Of a stretch of 64,000 nucleotides of DNA, positions 54,102-63,270 are shown piece by piece. Where the stretch lies: positions 186,001-250,000 of the forward strand of contig CBDCJX010000009.1 of NCBI GenBank assembly GCA_965218045.1, written 5' to 3'. Under the pieces are notes generated by a model, which worked only from the letters and a program-made list of their open reading frames with translations, was not told where the DNA came from and made no database searches. How positions within the stretch are numbered: position 1 is the stretch's first letter; each line of letters starts with the position of its first letter. This DNA comes from CAVRCA01 sp965218045. Lineage in GTDB: Bacteria > Pseudomonadota > Alphaproteobacteria > Acetobacterales > Acetobacteraceae. The position numbers and the translations under genes are program-made.

Positions 54102-54687
54102 CGGACGCCGCCTCCGTGGCTATCGTCGGACCCGGTGCCGCGTCCCGCCGGCCGAGCAGGTCGGAGACCTTCTTGCCCCGGCGCGACGCGACCGATCGCG
54201 GGCTGGCGCATTGCTGCAACGCCGCGAACGTTGCCTTCACCATATTGTGCGGGTTGCGGCTGCCGAGGCTTTTCGCCACCACGTCACCGATGCCGAGGGT
54301 CTCGAACACCGCGCGCATCGGGCCGCCGGCGATGATGCCGGTTCCCACCGAGGCGCTGCGCAGGATCACGTCGCCCGCGCCGAACTGGCCGTGCACGTCG
54401 TGATGCAGGGTGCGGCCCTCCTTCATCGGCACGCGGATCATGCTGCGCTTGGCCCGCTCCGTCGCCTTGCGGATCGCCTCCGGCACCTCGCGCGCCTTGC
54501 CCGCGCCGTAGCCGACGCGGCCCTTCTGATCTCCCACCACGACCAGCGCAGCGAAAGCGAATCGCCGGCCACCCTTCACCACCTTGGCCACGCGGTTGAT
54601 GGTGACCAGCTTGTCGATGATGTCGTCGCCATCGCGATCCCGATCCCGGTCGCGCCCGCCACGGCCTTCCCTTGGCTCACGTGCCAT
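54094..54687 (-). CDS. rpsE: 30S ribosomal protein S5
   Basis: Small-subunit protein of 197 residues involved in translational fidelity. It has an unusual Arg/Asp-rich N-terminal tract (RGGRDRDRDRDGDD), then VTINRVAKVVKGGRRFAFAA, the VGYGAGKAREVPEAIRKA loop, and GTGIIAGGPMRAVFETLGI. The tract is absent from E. coli S5 and is encoded by a CGATCC-like repetitive stretch near 54635-54660. Confidence 0.97.
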   Translation of the reverse strand: MAREPREGRGGRDRDRDRDGDDIIDKLVTINRVAKVVKGGRRFAFAALVVVGDQKGRVGYGAGKAREVPEAIRKATERAKRSMIRVPMKEGRTLHHDVHGQFGAGDVILRSASVGTGIIAGGPMRAVFETLGIGDVVAKSLGSRNPHNMVKATFAALQQCASPRSVASRRGKKVSDLLGRRDAAPGPTIATEAASDV

Positions 54688-54711
54688 CGTTCATGTCCCC
54701 AAACGGCCTCA

Positions 54712-55074
54712 TCAGAAGGCCAGCCCGCCCTCGCGGGCAGCGTCGGCCAGCGCCTTGACGCGGCCGTGATACAGATAGGCGCCGCGATCGAAGACCACTT
54801 CCTTCACCCCCGCGGCCACCGCGCGCTCGGCGATGAGCTTGCCGACCGCGGACGCGGCCTGCTTGTCGGCGCCGCTGCGAACGGTCTCGCGCACGCCCTT
54901 GTCGAGGGTCGACGCCGCAGCGAGCGTGCAGCCCGCCTTGTCGTCGATCACCTGTGCATAGATGTGCCGCCCCGAACGGAACACCGACAGGCGCGGCCGT
55001 CCGCCAGCCTTGCGGCGCAACTGATAGCGCAGGCGGCTCTGGCGCCGCTCGCGCAGTTCGACGTTGCCGGGCAT
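54712..55074 (-). CDS. rplR: 50S ribosomal protein L18
   Basis: 5S-rRNA-binding protein of 120 residues from ATG 55074. RPRLSVFRSGRHIYAQVIDD, AERAVAAGVKEVVFDRGAYL and the C-terminal HGRVKALADAAREGGLAF are typical. A longer open frame upstream overlaps rplF and is disregarded. The start codon overlaps the rplF stop by one base. Confidence 0.97.
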   Translation of the reverse strand: MPGNVELRERRQSRLRYQLRRKAGGRPRLSVFRSGRHIYAQVIDDKAGCTLAAASTLDKGVRETVRSGADKQAASAVGKLIAERAVAAGVKEVVFDRGAYLYHGRVKALADAAREGGLAF

Positions 55075-55607
55075 TACTTCTTCTTTCCTTCCTTGCGGCG
55101 GACCTGCTCGTCGCTGTAACGCACGCCCTTGCCCTTGTACGGCTCGGGCGGTCGGAAGCCGCGTATCTCCGCCGCAACCTGCCCGACCAGGCGCTTGTCG
55201 ACGCCCTCGACCTTCACCGAGGTCGGCCGTTCGCAGGTGATCTTGATGCCCTGCGGCACCGGATACACCACGTCGTGCGAATAGCCGAGATTCATCACCA
55301 GGTTCTGCCCCTGCACCGAGGCGCGAAAGCCGGTGCCGGTAATGTCCATCGCCTTGACGTAGCCGGTCGAGACGCCGCGCACCATGTTGGCCACCAACGC
55401 TCGCGTGGTGCCCCACATCATCCGGGCACGTGGCGCGTTGCCGCGCGGCTGCACGCTCACCCGATTGCCCTCGACCGTGGTCTCGACCTGGTCGGTGAGG
55501 TCGAGCGACAGCTCGCCGAGTTTGCCCTTCGCGGTCAGCCGTCCGTCCGCGACCGCCACCTGCACGCCGGCCGGGATCTCGACCGGATACTTGCCAATCC
55601 GTGACAT
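55074..55607 (-). CDS. rplF: 50S ribosomal protein L6
   Basis: Protein near the factor-binding site, 177 residues. MSRIGKYPVEIPAGVQV, TRALVANMVRGVSTGYVKAM, YSHDVVYPVPQGIKI and the C-terminal RGFRPPEPYKGKGVRYSDEQ are conserved. It is 28 nt after rpsH. Confidence 0.98.
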   Translation of the reverse strand: MSRIGKYPVEIPAGVQVAVADGRLTAKGKLGELSLDLTDQVETTVEGNRVSVQPRGNAPRARMMWGTTRALVANMVRGVSTGYVKAMDITGTGFRASVQGQNLVMNLGYSHDVVYPVPQGIKITCERPTSVKVEGVDKRLVGQVAAEIRGFRPPEPYKGKGVRYSDEQVRRKEGKKK

Positions 55608-55635
55608 CAGCGCCGCTCCGACATATCACCCGCCA

Positions 55636-56034
55636 TCAGAACACCCGGCACAGCACTTCACCTCCGACATTGGCGGCGCGCGCCTCGGCGTCGCTCATCA
55701 CGCCGCGCGGTGTCGACAGGATCGAGACCCCGAGACCGGCGTAGACGCGCGGCAGTTCCTTGATCTTCGAGTACACCCGCCGGCCTGGCTTGGAGACCCG
55801 ATTGATCTCCTTGATGACCGGCTCGCCCTCGTTGTACTTCAGCTCGATGCGCAACTGCGCGACACCCGGACGCAACTGTTCGGCCGCGTAGCCCCGGATG
55901 AACCCCTCGCGCTTCAGCACGTCGAGCACGTTGGCGCGCAGCATCGACGCCGGCGCGGTGCACACCGTGTGGCGCGCCCGTTGCGCGTTGCGGATGCGAG
56001 TCAGCATGTCCCCCAAGGGATCGGAATTCGACAT
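55636..56034 (-). CDS. rpsH: 30S ribosomal protein S8
   Basis: 16S-rRNA-binding assembly protein of 132 residues. The opening SDPLGDMLTRIRNAQRARH and the C-terminal GLGVSILSTPRGVMSDAEAR with GEVLCRVF are hallmarks. S8 also represses the spc operon in E. coli by binding its mRNA near rplE; no such site was identified here. Confidence 0.98.
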   Translation of the reverse strand: MSNSDPLGDMLTRIRNAQRARHTVCTAPASMLRANVLDVLKREGFIRGYAAEQLRPGVAQLRIELKYNEGEPVIKEINRVSKPGRRVYSKIKELPRVYAGLGVSILSTPRGVMSDAEARAANVGGEVLCRVF

Positions 56035-56044
56035 CGCTGCGCTC

Positions 56045-56350
56045 CTACCAGCTCGCCTTGACCATGCCCGGGATCTGGCCCGAGCTCGCCAGGTCGCGCA
56101 GCGCGATGCGCGAGAGCTTGAACTTGCGGTAGTTGGCGCGCGCCCGGCCGGTCACCGCGCAGCGCAGCCGCACCCGCACCGGCGCGCCGTTGCGCGGCAG
56201 TTGCGCCAGACGCATGGTCGCGTCGAACCGATCCTCCACTGGCAGGGTCCGGTCCATCACGATTTCCTTGAGCGCGGCGCGCTTGCCCTTGTCCCGCGCG
56301 GCCATGCGCTTGCGCTTCTCGTTGCGATTGACCTGGGATGTCTTGGCCAT
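56045..56350 (-). CDS. rpsN: 30S ribosomal protein S14
   Basis: Head protein of 101 residues, the zinc-free long form: no CXXC pairs are present, and the tail reads RCAVTGRARANYRKFKLSR followed by IALRDLASSGQIPGMVKASW. It lies between rplE and rpsH in the usual order. Confidence 0.98.
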   Translation of the reverse strand: MAKTSQVNRNEKRKRMAARDKGKRAALKEIVMDRTLPVEDRFDATMRLAQLPRNGAPVRVRLRCAVTGRARANYRKFKLSRIALRDLASSGQIPGMVKASW

Positions 56351-56444
56351 GCTGTCTGTTACCTCCGGAACCTGCTCCGGGCATCGGCGAACCGAGCCCG
56401 GCGGTTTTCCAAAACTGTCGTCGAACCCGCCATGAACGCGCGCT

Positions 56445-57050
56445 TCAGCCGGCGAACGGCATGTCGAACGCCTTCAGCAACGCCCTTGCCTCGGCGTCCG
56501 TCTTGGCGCTGGTGACGAACACGATGTCCATGCCGCGCACCGCATCCACCCGATCGTAGTTGATCTCCGGGAAAATGATCTGTTCCTTCATGCCGAGCGC
56601 GAAGTTGCCGCGCCCGTCGAAGCCGCGCCCTGGAGGAATGCCGCGAAAGTCGCGCACCCGCGGCAACGCCACCGTCACCAGCCGATCGAGGAACTCGTAC
56701 ATCCGCGACTTGCGCAACGTCACCTTGCAGCCGATCGGCAGGCCCTCGCGGATCTTGAACGCCGCGATCGCCTTCTTCGCCACCGTCTTCACCGGCTTCT
56801 GCCCGGCGATCAGGGTGAGCTCCGCGACCGCCGCGTCGAGCTTCTTCTGGTCGCCCGCCGCTTCGCCGACGCCCATGTTAATCACGATCTTCTCGAGCTT
56901 AGGCACCTGCATCGGGTTGGCGTAGCCGAACTCCTTCTGCAACGCCGGCCGCACCTCGTCGCGATAGCGCCGCTGCATCCGTGGCATCTCGCGTGGTGCG
57001 GCGACGGCTTCGGCCACGCCGCCCTCGGTGATCTCTTCTGTCTCGCTCAT
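56445..57050 (-). CDS. rplE: 50S ribosomal protein L5
   Basis: 5S-rRNA-binding protein of 201 residues. It carries an acidic N-terminal extension of about 20 residues (MSETEEITEGGVAEAVAA) before the normal start region RYRDEVRPALQKEFGYANPM. VPKLEKIVINMGVGEA, GLPIGCKVTLRKSRMYEFL and GMDIVFVTSAKTDAEARAL are typical. It begins 4 nt after rplX. Confidence 0.97.
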   Translation of the reverse strand: MSETEEITEGGVAEAVAAPREMPRMQRRYRDEVRPALQKEFGYANPMQVPKLEKIVINMGVGEAAGDQKKLDAAVAELTLIAGQKPVKTVAKKAIAAFKIREGLPIGCKVTLRKSRMYEFLDRLVTVALPRVRDFRGIPPGRGFDGRGNFALGMKEQIIFPEINYDRVDAVRGMDIVFVTSAKTDAEARALLKAFDMPFAG

Positions 57051-57054
57051 CGCA

Positions 57055-57375
57055 TCAACCCTCGATCACGCCGCCGGTCGCCCGCGCGACGCGCACCTTG
57101 CGGCCGTCGTCGAGCAAACGGAAACCGACGCGCGTCACCTTGTCCGATACCGGATCGACCAGCATCAGGTTGGAGACGTGAATGCTCGCCTCCTGCTGCA
57201 CGATCCCGCCCGGCTGGCCCATGCCACGCGGCTTGGTGTGCTTGGTCGCGACGTTCACGCCCTGCACCACCGCGCGGTCAGCCTTCGGCATCATGCGAAC
57301 CACCTCGCCGCGCTTGCCCTTGTCGGCGCCGCTGATCACCTCGACCCGATCGCCCTTGCGCAATCTTGCCGCCAT
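57055..57375 (-). CDS. rplX: 50S ribosomal protein L24
   Basis: Assembly-initiator protein of 106 residues from ATG 57375. KGDRVEVISGADKGKRGEVV is the KOW motif, followed by GVNVATKHTKPRGMGQPGGI and ASIHVSNLMLVDP. The ATG overlaps the rplN stop (ATGA). A longer upstream frame overlapping rplN is not used. Confidence 0.97.
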   Translation of the reverse strand: MAARLRKGDRVEVISGADKGKRGEVVRMMPKADRAVVQGVNVATKHTKPRGMGQPGGIVQQEASIHVSNLMLVDPVSDKVTRVGFRLLDDGRKVRVARATGGVIEG

Positions 57376-57743
57376 CAGATCACCTCCGGCGCCAGCGAGA
57401 TGATCTTCATGAAGCGCCGGCCACGCAGCTCGCGCACCACCGGGCCGAAGATGCGGGTGCCGATCGGCTCCTGCTGCTTGTTGATCAGCACCGCCGCGTT
57501 GCGATCGAACCGGATCGCGCTGCCATCCGCGCGACGCACCGGAAAGGCGGTGCGCACGATCACCGCTTGGTGCACGTCGCCCTTCTTTACCTTGCCGCGC
57601 GGGATCGCTTCCTTGACCGAGACGACGATCACGTCGCCGACCGACGCGGTCCTGCGCCTGGAGCCGCCGAGCACCTTGATGCATTGCACTCGCCGGGCAC
57701 CGGAGTTGTCGGCGACCTCGAGGTTGCTTTCGACACTGATCAT
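57375..57743 (-). CDS. rplN: 50S ribosomal protein L14
   Basis: Subunit-interface protein of 122 residues, the standard length. MISVESNLEVADNSGARRVQ, VLGGSRRRTASVGDVIVVSV and GPVVRELRGRRFMKIISLAP are highly conserved. It starts 11 nt after rpsQ. Confidence 0.98.
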   Translation of the reverse strand: MISVESNLEVADNSGARRVQCIKVLGGSRRRTASVGDVIVVSVKEAIPRGKVKKGDVHQAVIVRTAFPVRRADGSAIRFDRNAAVLINKQQEPIGTRIFGPVVRELRGRRFMKIISLAPEVI

Positions 57744-57754
57744 GGCCTAACCCC

Positions 57755-58075
57755 TCACGCCGGCGCCGGCGATGACGCCTCGACGGACGCATCGACCGGC
57801 GACGCCGCCGGCTCCGCGCCCGTCGTCGCGCGCATCGCCTCGCCGTTGCGCGCGATCACCAGCCACGTCTTGCGCTTGCTGATCGGCGGGCATTCCTCGA
57901 TCCGCACCGTATCGCCTTCCTGGCAGATATTGGCTTCGTCGTGCGCCGCGTACTTCTTCGAGCGACGAATGAACTTCTTGTAGAGCGGGTGCATGACGCG
58001 GCGATCGACCAGGACCGTGACGGTCTTGTCCATCTTGTCGCTGGTCACCCGCCCGGTCAGGATGCGCTTCGGCAT
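57755..58075 (-). CDS. rpsQ: 30S ribosomal protein S17
   Basis: 16S-rRNA-binding protein of 106 residues. MPKRILTGRVTSDKMDKTVT, YKKFIRRSKKYAAHDE and ECPPISKRKTWLVI are typical. A C-terminal extension of about 28 residues rich in Ala, Ser and Pro (TTGAEPAASPVDASVEASSP) is not found in the E. coli protein, which is about 84 residues long. Confidence 0.97.
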   Translation of the reverse strand: MPKRILTGRVTSDKMDKTVTVLVDRRVMHPLYKKFIRRSKKYAAHDEANICQEGDTVRIEECPPISKRKTWLVIARNGEAMRATTGAEPAASPVDASVEASSPAPA

Positions 58076-58088
58076 CGCGCCGTTCTCC

Positions 58089-58319
58089 TCAGGACCTGGG
58101 GGACGATGGGGCGGCGCGTTGCTGCTCCGCCTGGATGGTCTTCACCCGCGCGATCTCGCGACGCACCTCGCGCATCCGGGCGGTGCCTTCCTGCTGCCCG
58201 GTGGCGCGCTGGAAACGCAGGTTGAATTGCTCGCGACGCAGGTCGAGCAACAGGCCGGAGAGCTCGTCCGCCGATTTGGCGCGCACGTCGCCTGGCTTGT
58301 TCTGGGCCGACTTCGCCAT
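58089..58319 (-). CDS. rpmC: 50S ribosomal protein L29
   Basis: Small helical protein of 76 residues at the tunnel exit, a docking site for trigger factor and SRP. SADELSGLLLDLRREQFNLR and MREVRREIARVKTIQAEQQ match L29. It starts 1 nt after the rplP stop. Confidence 0.96.
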   Translation of the reverse strand: MAKSAQNKPGDVRAKSADELSGLLLDLRREQFNLRFQRATGQQEGTARMREVRREIARVKTIQAEQQRAAPSSPRS

Positions 58320-58320
58320 C

Positions 58321-58737
58321 TCAGCCCTCCCCGATCCGCGTGATCAGCCGCGTCTTGACCGGCAGTTTCGCCGCACCCAGGGTCAACGCCTCGCGCGCGA
58401 GATCGGGTGAGACGCCGTCGATCTCGAACATAATGCGGCCCGGCTTGACTCGGGCGACCCAGAATTCCGGGCTGCCCTTTCCCGAGCCCATGCGTACCTC
58501 GGCCGGCTTCTTCGACACCGGCACGTCCGGGAAGATACGTATCCACACGCGTCCGGCGCGGCGCATCGCGCGGGTTATGGCGCGTCGCGCCGCCTCGATC
58601 TGGCGCGCGGTGATCCGCTCCGGCCCCATCGCCTTCAGCCCGAACGTGCCGAAGTTGAGCACCGTCCCGCCCTTGGCGTTGCCGTGGATGCGGCCCTTGT
58701 GCGCCTTGCGGTAGATCGTCCGCTTCGGTTGCAGCAT
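58321..58737 (-). CDS. rplP: 50S ribosomal protein L16
   Basis: Protein of 138 residues next to the A-site and peptidyl-transferase centre. MLQPKRTIYRKAHKGRIHGN, ARQIEAARRAITRAMRRAGR and the conserved RMGSGKGSPEFWVARVKPGR are clear. Confidence 0.98.
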   Translation of the reverse strand: MLQPKRTIYRKAHKGRIHGNAKGGTVLNFGTFGLKAMGPERITARQIEAARRAITRAMRRAGRVWIRIFPDVPVSKKPAEVRMGSGKGSPEFWVARVKPGRIMFEIDGVSPDLAREALTLGAAKLPVKTRLITRIGEG

Positions 58738-58749
58738 CGCTATGGTCCC

Positions 58750-59427
58750 TTACCGCTGCGGCGCCTGCTCGGCGGCGCGTCGGTCCTGCGACAATGGATC
58801 CTGCGCCAGGATCTCGCCCTTGAAGATCCATACCTTCACGCCGCAGGTGCCGTACGTCGTCTTCGCGGTCGCGATGCCGAAATCGATGTCGGCACGCAAG
58901 GTGTGCAACGGCACCCGTCCTTCGCGATACCACTCCACCCGCGCGATCTCCGCGCCACCCAGACGACCGCCGCAATTGATCCGGATGCCCTGCGCGCCCA
59001 GCCGCATCGCCGACTGCACCGCCCGCTTCATCGCCCGGCGGAACGCGACGCGTCGCTCGAGTTGCTGGGCGATGTTCTCGGCCACCAGTTGCGCGTCGAT
59101 CTCGGGCTTGCGTATCTCGACGATGTTCAACGCGACATCAGACTTCGCCATCTTGGCGAGGTCCTTGCGCAACACCTCGATGTCCTGGCCCTTCTTGCCG
59201 ATCACCACGCCCGGCCGCGCGGCGTAGATCGTCACGCGCGGCTTCTTTGCCGGGCGTTCGATCACCACGCGCGACACGCCGGCGCCGTGCAGCTTGCGGC
59301 GCAGATGGGCTCGCAGCCGCAGATCCTCGTGCAGCAACTGTGAATAGTCGGCGCCGGCGAACCAGCGGCTGTCCCACGTCCGGTTGATGCCGAGACGCAG
59401 GCCGATCGGATTGACCTTGTGACCCAT
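58750..59427 (-). CDS. rpsC: 30S ribosomal protein S3
   Basis: Head protein and mRNA-helicase component of 225 residues. The start is ATG 59427 (MGHKVNPIGLRLGINRTWDS); the open frame begins ten codons earlier inside rplV. The KH domain shows RPGVVIGKKGQDIEVLRKDL. GIRINCGGRLGGAEIARVEW is also conserved. Confidence 0.97.
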   Translation of the reverse strand: MGHKVNPIGLRLGINRTWDSRWFAGADYSQLLHEDLRLRAHLRRKLHGAGVSRVVIERPAKKPRVTIYAARPGVVIGKKGQDIEVLRKDLAKMAKSDVALNIVEIRKPEIDAQLVAENIAQQLERRVAFRRAMKRAVQSAMRLGAQGIRINCGGRLGGAEIARVEWYREGRVPLHTLRADIDFGIATAKTTYGTCGVKVWIFKGEILAQDPLSQDRRAAEQAPQR

Positions 59428-59428
59428 G

Positions 59429-59830
59429 CTAGGCGGCCTCTCTTTCGTTCCCGGCATCCTGCGATCGCTCGGCCACGACGATCTTGAGGTGGCTGAACCA
59501 TTTCTCGATCCGCGCCGCCCGGCCGCGACCCCGTGCGTGGAACCGCCGCATCACGATCGAACGGCCGACCTCCGCGCGCGACACCACCAGGCGATCGACA
59601 TCGAGCTGATGGTTGTTCTCGGCATTGGCGATCGCGCTCTCCAGCGCCTTGCGCACCTCTTGGGCGATGCGCCGCTTGCTGAACGTCAACGTCGCCACCG
59701 CCGTCGAGGCCGGCTGGTTGCGGATCAGTCCGGCAACGAGGTTCAACTTGCGCGGGCTGACCCGCAGGTTGCTGGCGATCGCCTGCGCCTCGGTATCGGC
59801 GAGACCGCGTGGGTGCTTCGGCTTGCTCAT
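59429..59830 (-). CDS. rplV: 50S ribosomal protein L22
   Basis: Exit-tunnel protein of 133 residues. NLRVSPRKLNLVAGLIRNQP, ALESAIANAENNHQLDVDRL and the tunnel-hairpin region MRRFHARGRGRAARIEKWFS are typical. It ends 1 nt before the rpsC start. Confidence 0.98.
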   Translation of the reverse strand: MSKPKHPRGLADTEAQAIASNLRVSPRKLNLVAGLIRNQPASTAVATLTFSKRRIAQEVRKALESAIANAENNHQLDVDRLVVSRAEVGRSIVMRRFHARGRGRAARIEKWFSHLKIVVAERSQDAGNEREAA

Positions 59831-59845
59831 GTCAGCGCTCTCCCC

Positions 59846-60124
59846 TCACCCGCGTCGCGCGCGCTTATCGGCCGCGTGGCCGGTGAAAGTCCGCGTCGGC
59901 GAGAACTCGCCGAACTTGTGGCCCACCATGTTCTCGGTCACCTGCACGGGCAGGAACTTGTGGCCGTTGTAGACGCCGAAGGTGAGGCCAACGAATTGCG
60001 GCAGGATAGTCGAGCGGCGCGACCAGATCTTGATGATCTCGTTGCGGCCCGAGGCGCGCGACGCTTCGGCCTTGTTGAGCAGGTAGCCGTCGATGAACGG
60101 CCCCTTCCAGACGGAGCGAGCCAT
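59846..60124 (-). CDS. rpsS: 30S ribosomal protein S19
   Basis: Head protein of 92 residues. MARSVWKGPFIDGYLLNKAE, STILPQFVGLTFGVYNGHKF and KFGEFSPTRTFTGHAADKR match the family. It begins 3 nt after rplB. Confidence 0.98.
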   Translation of the reverse strand: MARSVWKGPFIDGYLLNKAEASRASGRNEIIKIWSRRSTILPQFVGLTFGVYNGHKFLPVQVTENMVGHKFGEFSPTRTFTGHAADKRARRG

Positions 60125-60127
60125 GGC

Positions 60128-60964
<837 letters not shown>

Positions 60965-60983
60965 GACCCTGTCCCCGCCTGGC

Positions 60984-61337
60984 CTACGCGAGGCCCGTGG
61001 TGAGGTCGATCGTCTGGCCCGCCTTTAATTGCACCATCGCCTTCTTCACGTCCGACCGCTGGCCCGGACGCCCCCTGAACCGCTTGGCCTTGCCCTTCTG
61101 CACCAACGTGTTCACGGCGATCACCGTGACGCCGAACAGCTCCTCGACCGCCGCCTTGATTTCCGGCTTGCTCGCATCGATCGCTACCCGGAACACCACC
61201 TGGTTGAGCTCGGTCAGCAAGGTCGCCTTCTCGGTGATCACCGGGGCGCGGATGATCTGATACATCGCCTCACGCGAAAGCTTCGGCTTGCGCCGCGCGC
61301 GACCCGCCGCCTCGCCGCTCTGCTCCGTCCCGCTCAT
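60984..61337 (-). CDS. rplW: 50S ribosomal protein L23
   Basis: Tunnel-exit protein of 117 residues from ATG 61337, which overlaps the rplD stop by 4 nt. A basic N-terminal leader (QSGEAAGRARRKPKLSREAM) precedes YQIIRAPVITEKATLL. IDASKPEIKAAVEELFGVTV and KRFRGRPGQRSDVKKAMVQL are typical. Confidence 0.97.
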   Translation of the reverse strand: MSGTEQSGEAAGRARRKPKLSREAMYQIIRAPVITEKATLLTELNQVVFRVAIDASKPEIKAAVEELFGVTVIAVNTLVQKGKAKRFRGRPGQRSDVKKAMVQLKAGQTIDLTTGLA

Positions 61338-61948
61338 GCCAGGCGCTCCCGCAATCCCTCGATGCCGGCGGTGGTCACCACCAGCATGTCGTGCTTGAGG
61401 ATGTCGTAGACGTTGGCGCCGACCGTCGGCAGCACGTCGATGCGCGGAATGTTGCGGCTGGCACGCAGGAACGCCTCGTCCACTGCCCGATCGACGATCA
61501 GCGCCGAGGTCCAGCCCAGCGCGTCCAGCTTGCCGGCGAGTTCCTTGGTCTTGCCCGCTCCGCTCGCGGCTTCCAGCACCACGAGCTTGCCCTCGGCTTG
61601 CTTCTGCGATAGCGCCGAGATCAAGCCCAGCCGGCGCACCTTCTTCGGCAGATCGTAGCCGTGGTCGCGCACGACCGGGCCGTGCACCACGCCGCCGGTG
61701 CGGAATTGCGGCGCCCGCAAGCTGCCTTGGCGCGCATTGCCGGTGCCCTTCTGCCGATACGGCTTCTTGGTCGTGCCGGACACTTCCGCCATGCCCTTGA
61801 CCTTGTGCGTCCCGGCGCGGCGCTTGGCGAGCTGCCAATGTACGACACGCGCCATGATGTCGGCGCGCGGCTTGGCGGCGAACAGCTCATCTGGCAGTTC
61901 GGCAGTTCCGGCGCGCCCGTTGTCGAGCGTGGTGATTGCGATCTGCAT
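61334..61948 (-). CDS. rplD: 50S ribosomal protein L4
   Basis: Assembly and tunnel protein of 204 residues. It includes RAGTHKVKGMAEVSGTTKKP, RQKGTGNARQGSLRAPQFRT and the C-terminal VYDILKHDMLVVTTAGIEGL. In E. coli L4 also represses the S10 operon. It starts 8 nt after rplC. Confidence 0.98.
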   Translation of the reverse strand: MQIAITTLDNGRAGTAELPDELFAAKPRADIMARVVHWQLAKRRAGTHKVKGMAEVSGTTKKPYRQKGTGNARQGSLRAPQFRTGGVVHGPVVRDHGYDLPKKVRRLGLISALSQKQAEGKLVVLEAASGAGKTKELAGKLDALGWTSALIVDRAVDEAFLRASRNIPRIDVLPTVGANVYDILKHDMLVVTTAGIEGLRERLA

Positions 61949-61956
61949 CGACGTTC

Positions 61957-62841
61957 TCAGCCCTCGGTCGACGGTTCGGACGGCTGCGCCGGGGCCGGCT
62001 CCGCCCCCGCGCCGTCCTGGGTCTCAGCCTCGCCGGAACCCCCGGTCTCAGCCGCAACGACCGGCGCCTCTTCCGGCGCGACCTGCGGAACCGGTTCGAT
62101 CGGCGTCGGTGACGCGGGCGTCGTCGGTGACGCGGGCGGCGTCGGCGATTCGGGCTGCGCGTCGGTCGGCTCGCGCAGTGCCGCCGGGTACGGCGCGTCG
62201 GCGTGGCGCGCCCGCTTGATCGCGTCGCGCACCAGCACGTAGCCGCCCTTCGATCCCGGCACCGCGCCGGTGATCATCAGCAAGCCCTTCTCGGCGTCGA
62301 CCGCGGCAACCTCGAGATTGAGCGTGGTGACCCGCTCGACGCCAAGGTGACCCGCCATCTTCTTGTTCTTGAAGGTCTTGCCAGGATCCTGCCGATTGCC
62401 CGTCGAGCCGTGGCTGCGATGGCTGATCGACACGCCGTGGCTGGCTTCGAGGCCGCTGAAGTTCCAGCGCTTCATTGCCCCGGCGAAACCTTTGCCCTTG
62501 CTGGTGCCGCACACGTCGACCTTCTGCCCGGCGACGAAATGCGCCGCCGACAATGCCGCACCCGGCTCCAGCAACGCGTCCTCGGCGACCCGGAACTCCA
62601 CGAGCCGCGCTTTGGGCTCGACGCGCGCCTTGGCGAAGTGCCCGCGATTGGGCTGCGTGACGTTCTTCACCTTGGCGCGACCCCAGCCGAGCTGGAGAGC
62701 GGTGTAGCCGTCCGTCGCCTTGGTTCGCGCAGCCACGACCTGCACGTCGTCGAGATGCAGCACTGTGACCGGGACATGCGTCCCGTCATCACGGAAGATC
62801 CGCGTCATCCCGAGTTTCTTGGCCAACAATCCGGTACGCAT
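61957..62841 (-). CDS. rplC: 50S ribosomal protein L3 with long C-terminal extension
   Basis: Core protein of 294 residues, against about 210 in E. coli. Residues up to about 225 are a normal L3 (MRTGLLAKKLGMTRIFRDDG, KGKGFAGAMKRWNFSGLEAS, SHRSHGSTGNRQDPGKTFKN). The rest is a disordered Ser/Pro/Thr/Ala/Glu-rich tail containing SPTPPASPTTPASPTP, coded by near-perfect 15-18-bp direct repeats around 62104-62152. The tail should be solvent-exposed on the ribosome. Confidence 0.97.
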   Translation of the reverse strand: MRTGLLAKKLGMTRIFRDDGTHVPVTVLHLDDVQVVAARTKATDGYTALQLGWGRAKVKNVTQPNRGHFAKARVEPKARLVEFRVAEDALLEPGAALSAAHFVAGQKVDVCGTSKGKGFAGAMKRWNFSGLEASHGVSISHRSHGSTGNRQDPGKTFKNKKMAGHLGVERVTTLNLEVAAVDAEKGLLMITGAVPGSKGGYVLVRDAIKRARHADAPYPAALREPTDAQPESPTPPASPTTPASPTPIEPVPQVAPEEAPVVAAETGGSGEAETQDGAGAEPAPAQPSEPSTEG

Positions 62842-62874
62842 GAACAGAGTGTCCCAGGCTTGCTACGCGACGCG

Positions 62875-63183
62875 CTACAGCTTGATCTCGACGTCGACGC
62901 CGGCGGCGAGGTCGAGCTTCATCAACGCGTCCACCGTCTGCGGCGTCGGTTCCACGATGTCGAGCAGACGGCGATGCGTGCGTATCTCGAACTGCTCGCG
63001 GCTCTTCTTGTCGACATGCGGCGAGCGGTTCACCGTGAAGCGTTCGATATGCGTCGGCAACGGGATCGGCCCGCGAATCTGCGCGCCCGTGCGCTTGGCC
63101 GTGTTCACGATCTCCTTGGTGCTGTTGTCCAGCACGCGGTGATCGTACGCCCGCAGGCGGATGCGGATATTCTGGTTATCCAT
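62875..63183 (-). CDS. rpsJ: 30S ribosomal protein S10
   Basis: Head protein and NusE transcription factor, 102 residues. The start is ATG 63183 (MDNQNIRIRLRAYDHRVLD); the open frame extends eight codons upstream without homology. GPIPLPTHIERFTVNRSPHV and the ending AGVDVEIKL are typical. It follows tuf after 87 nt and leads the S10 operon. Confidence 0.98.
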   Translation of the reverse strand: MDNQNIRIRLRAYDHRVLDNSTKEIVNTAKRTGAQIRGPIPLPTHIERFTVNRSPHVDKKSREQFEIRTHRRLLDIVEPTPQTVDALMKLDLAAGVDVEIKL

Positions 63184-63270
63184 GATTCCCGTTTCCGAAC
63201 TCGTCAAGACGCGTCCGGCGCCCTACCGACCCGTTCGGGCCGGCGGGGCGCCGGATGGCGCATTCAATCC

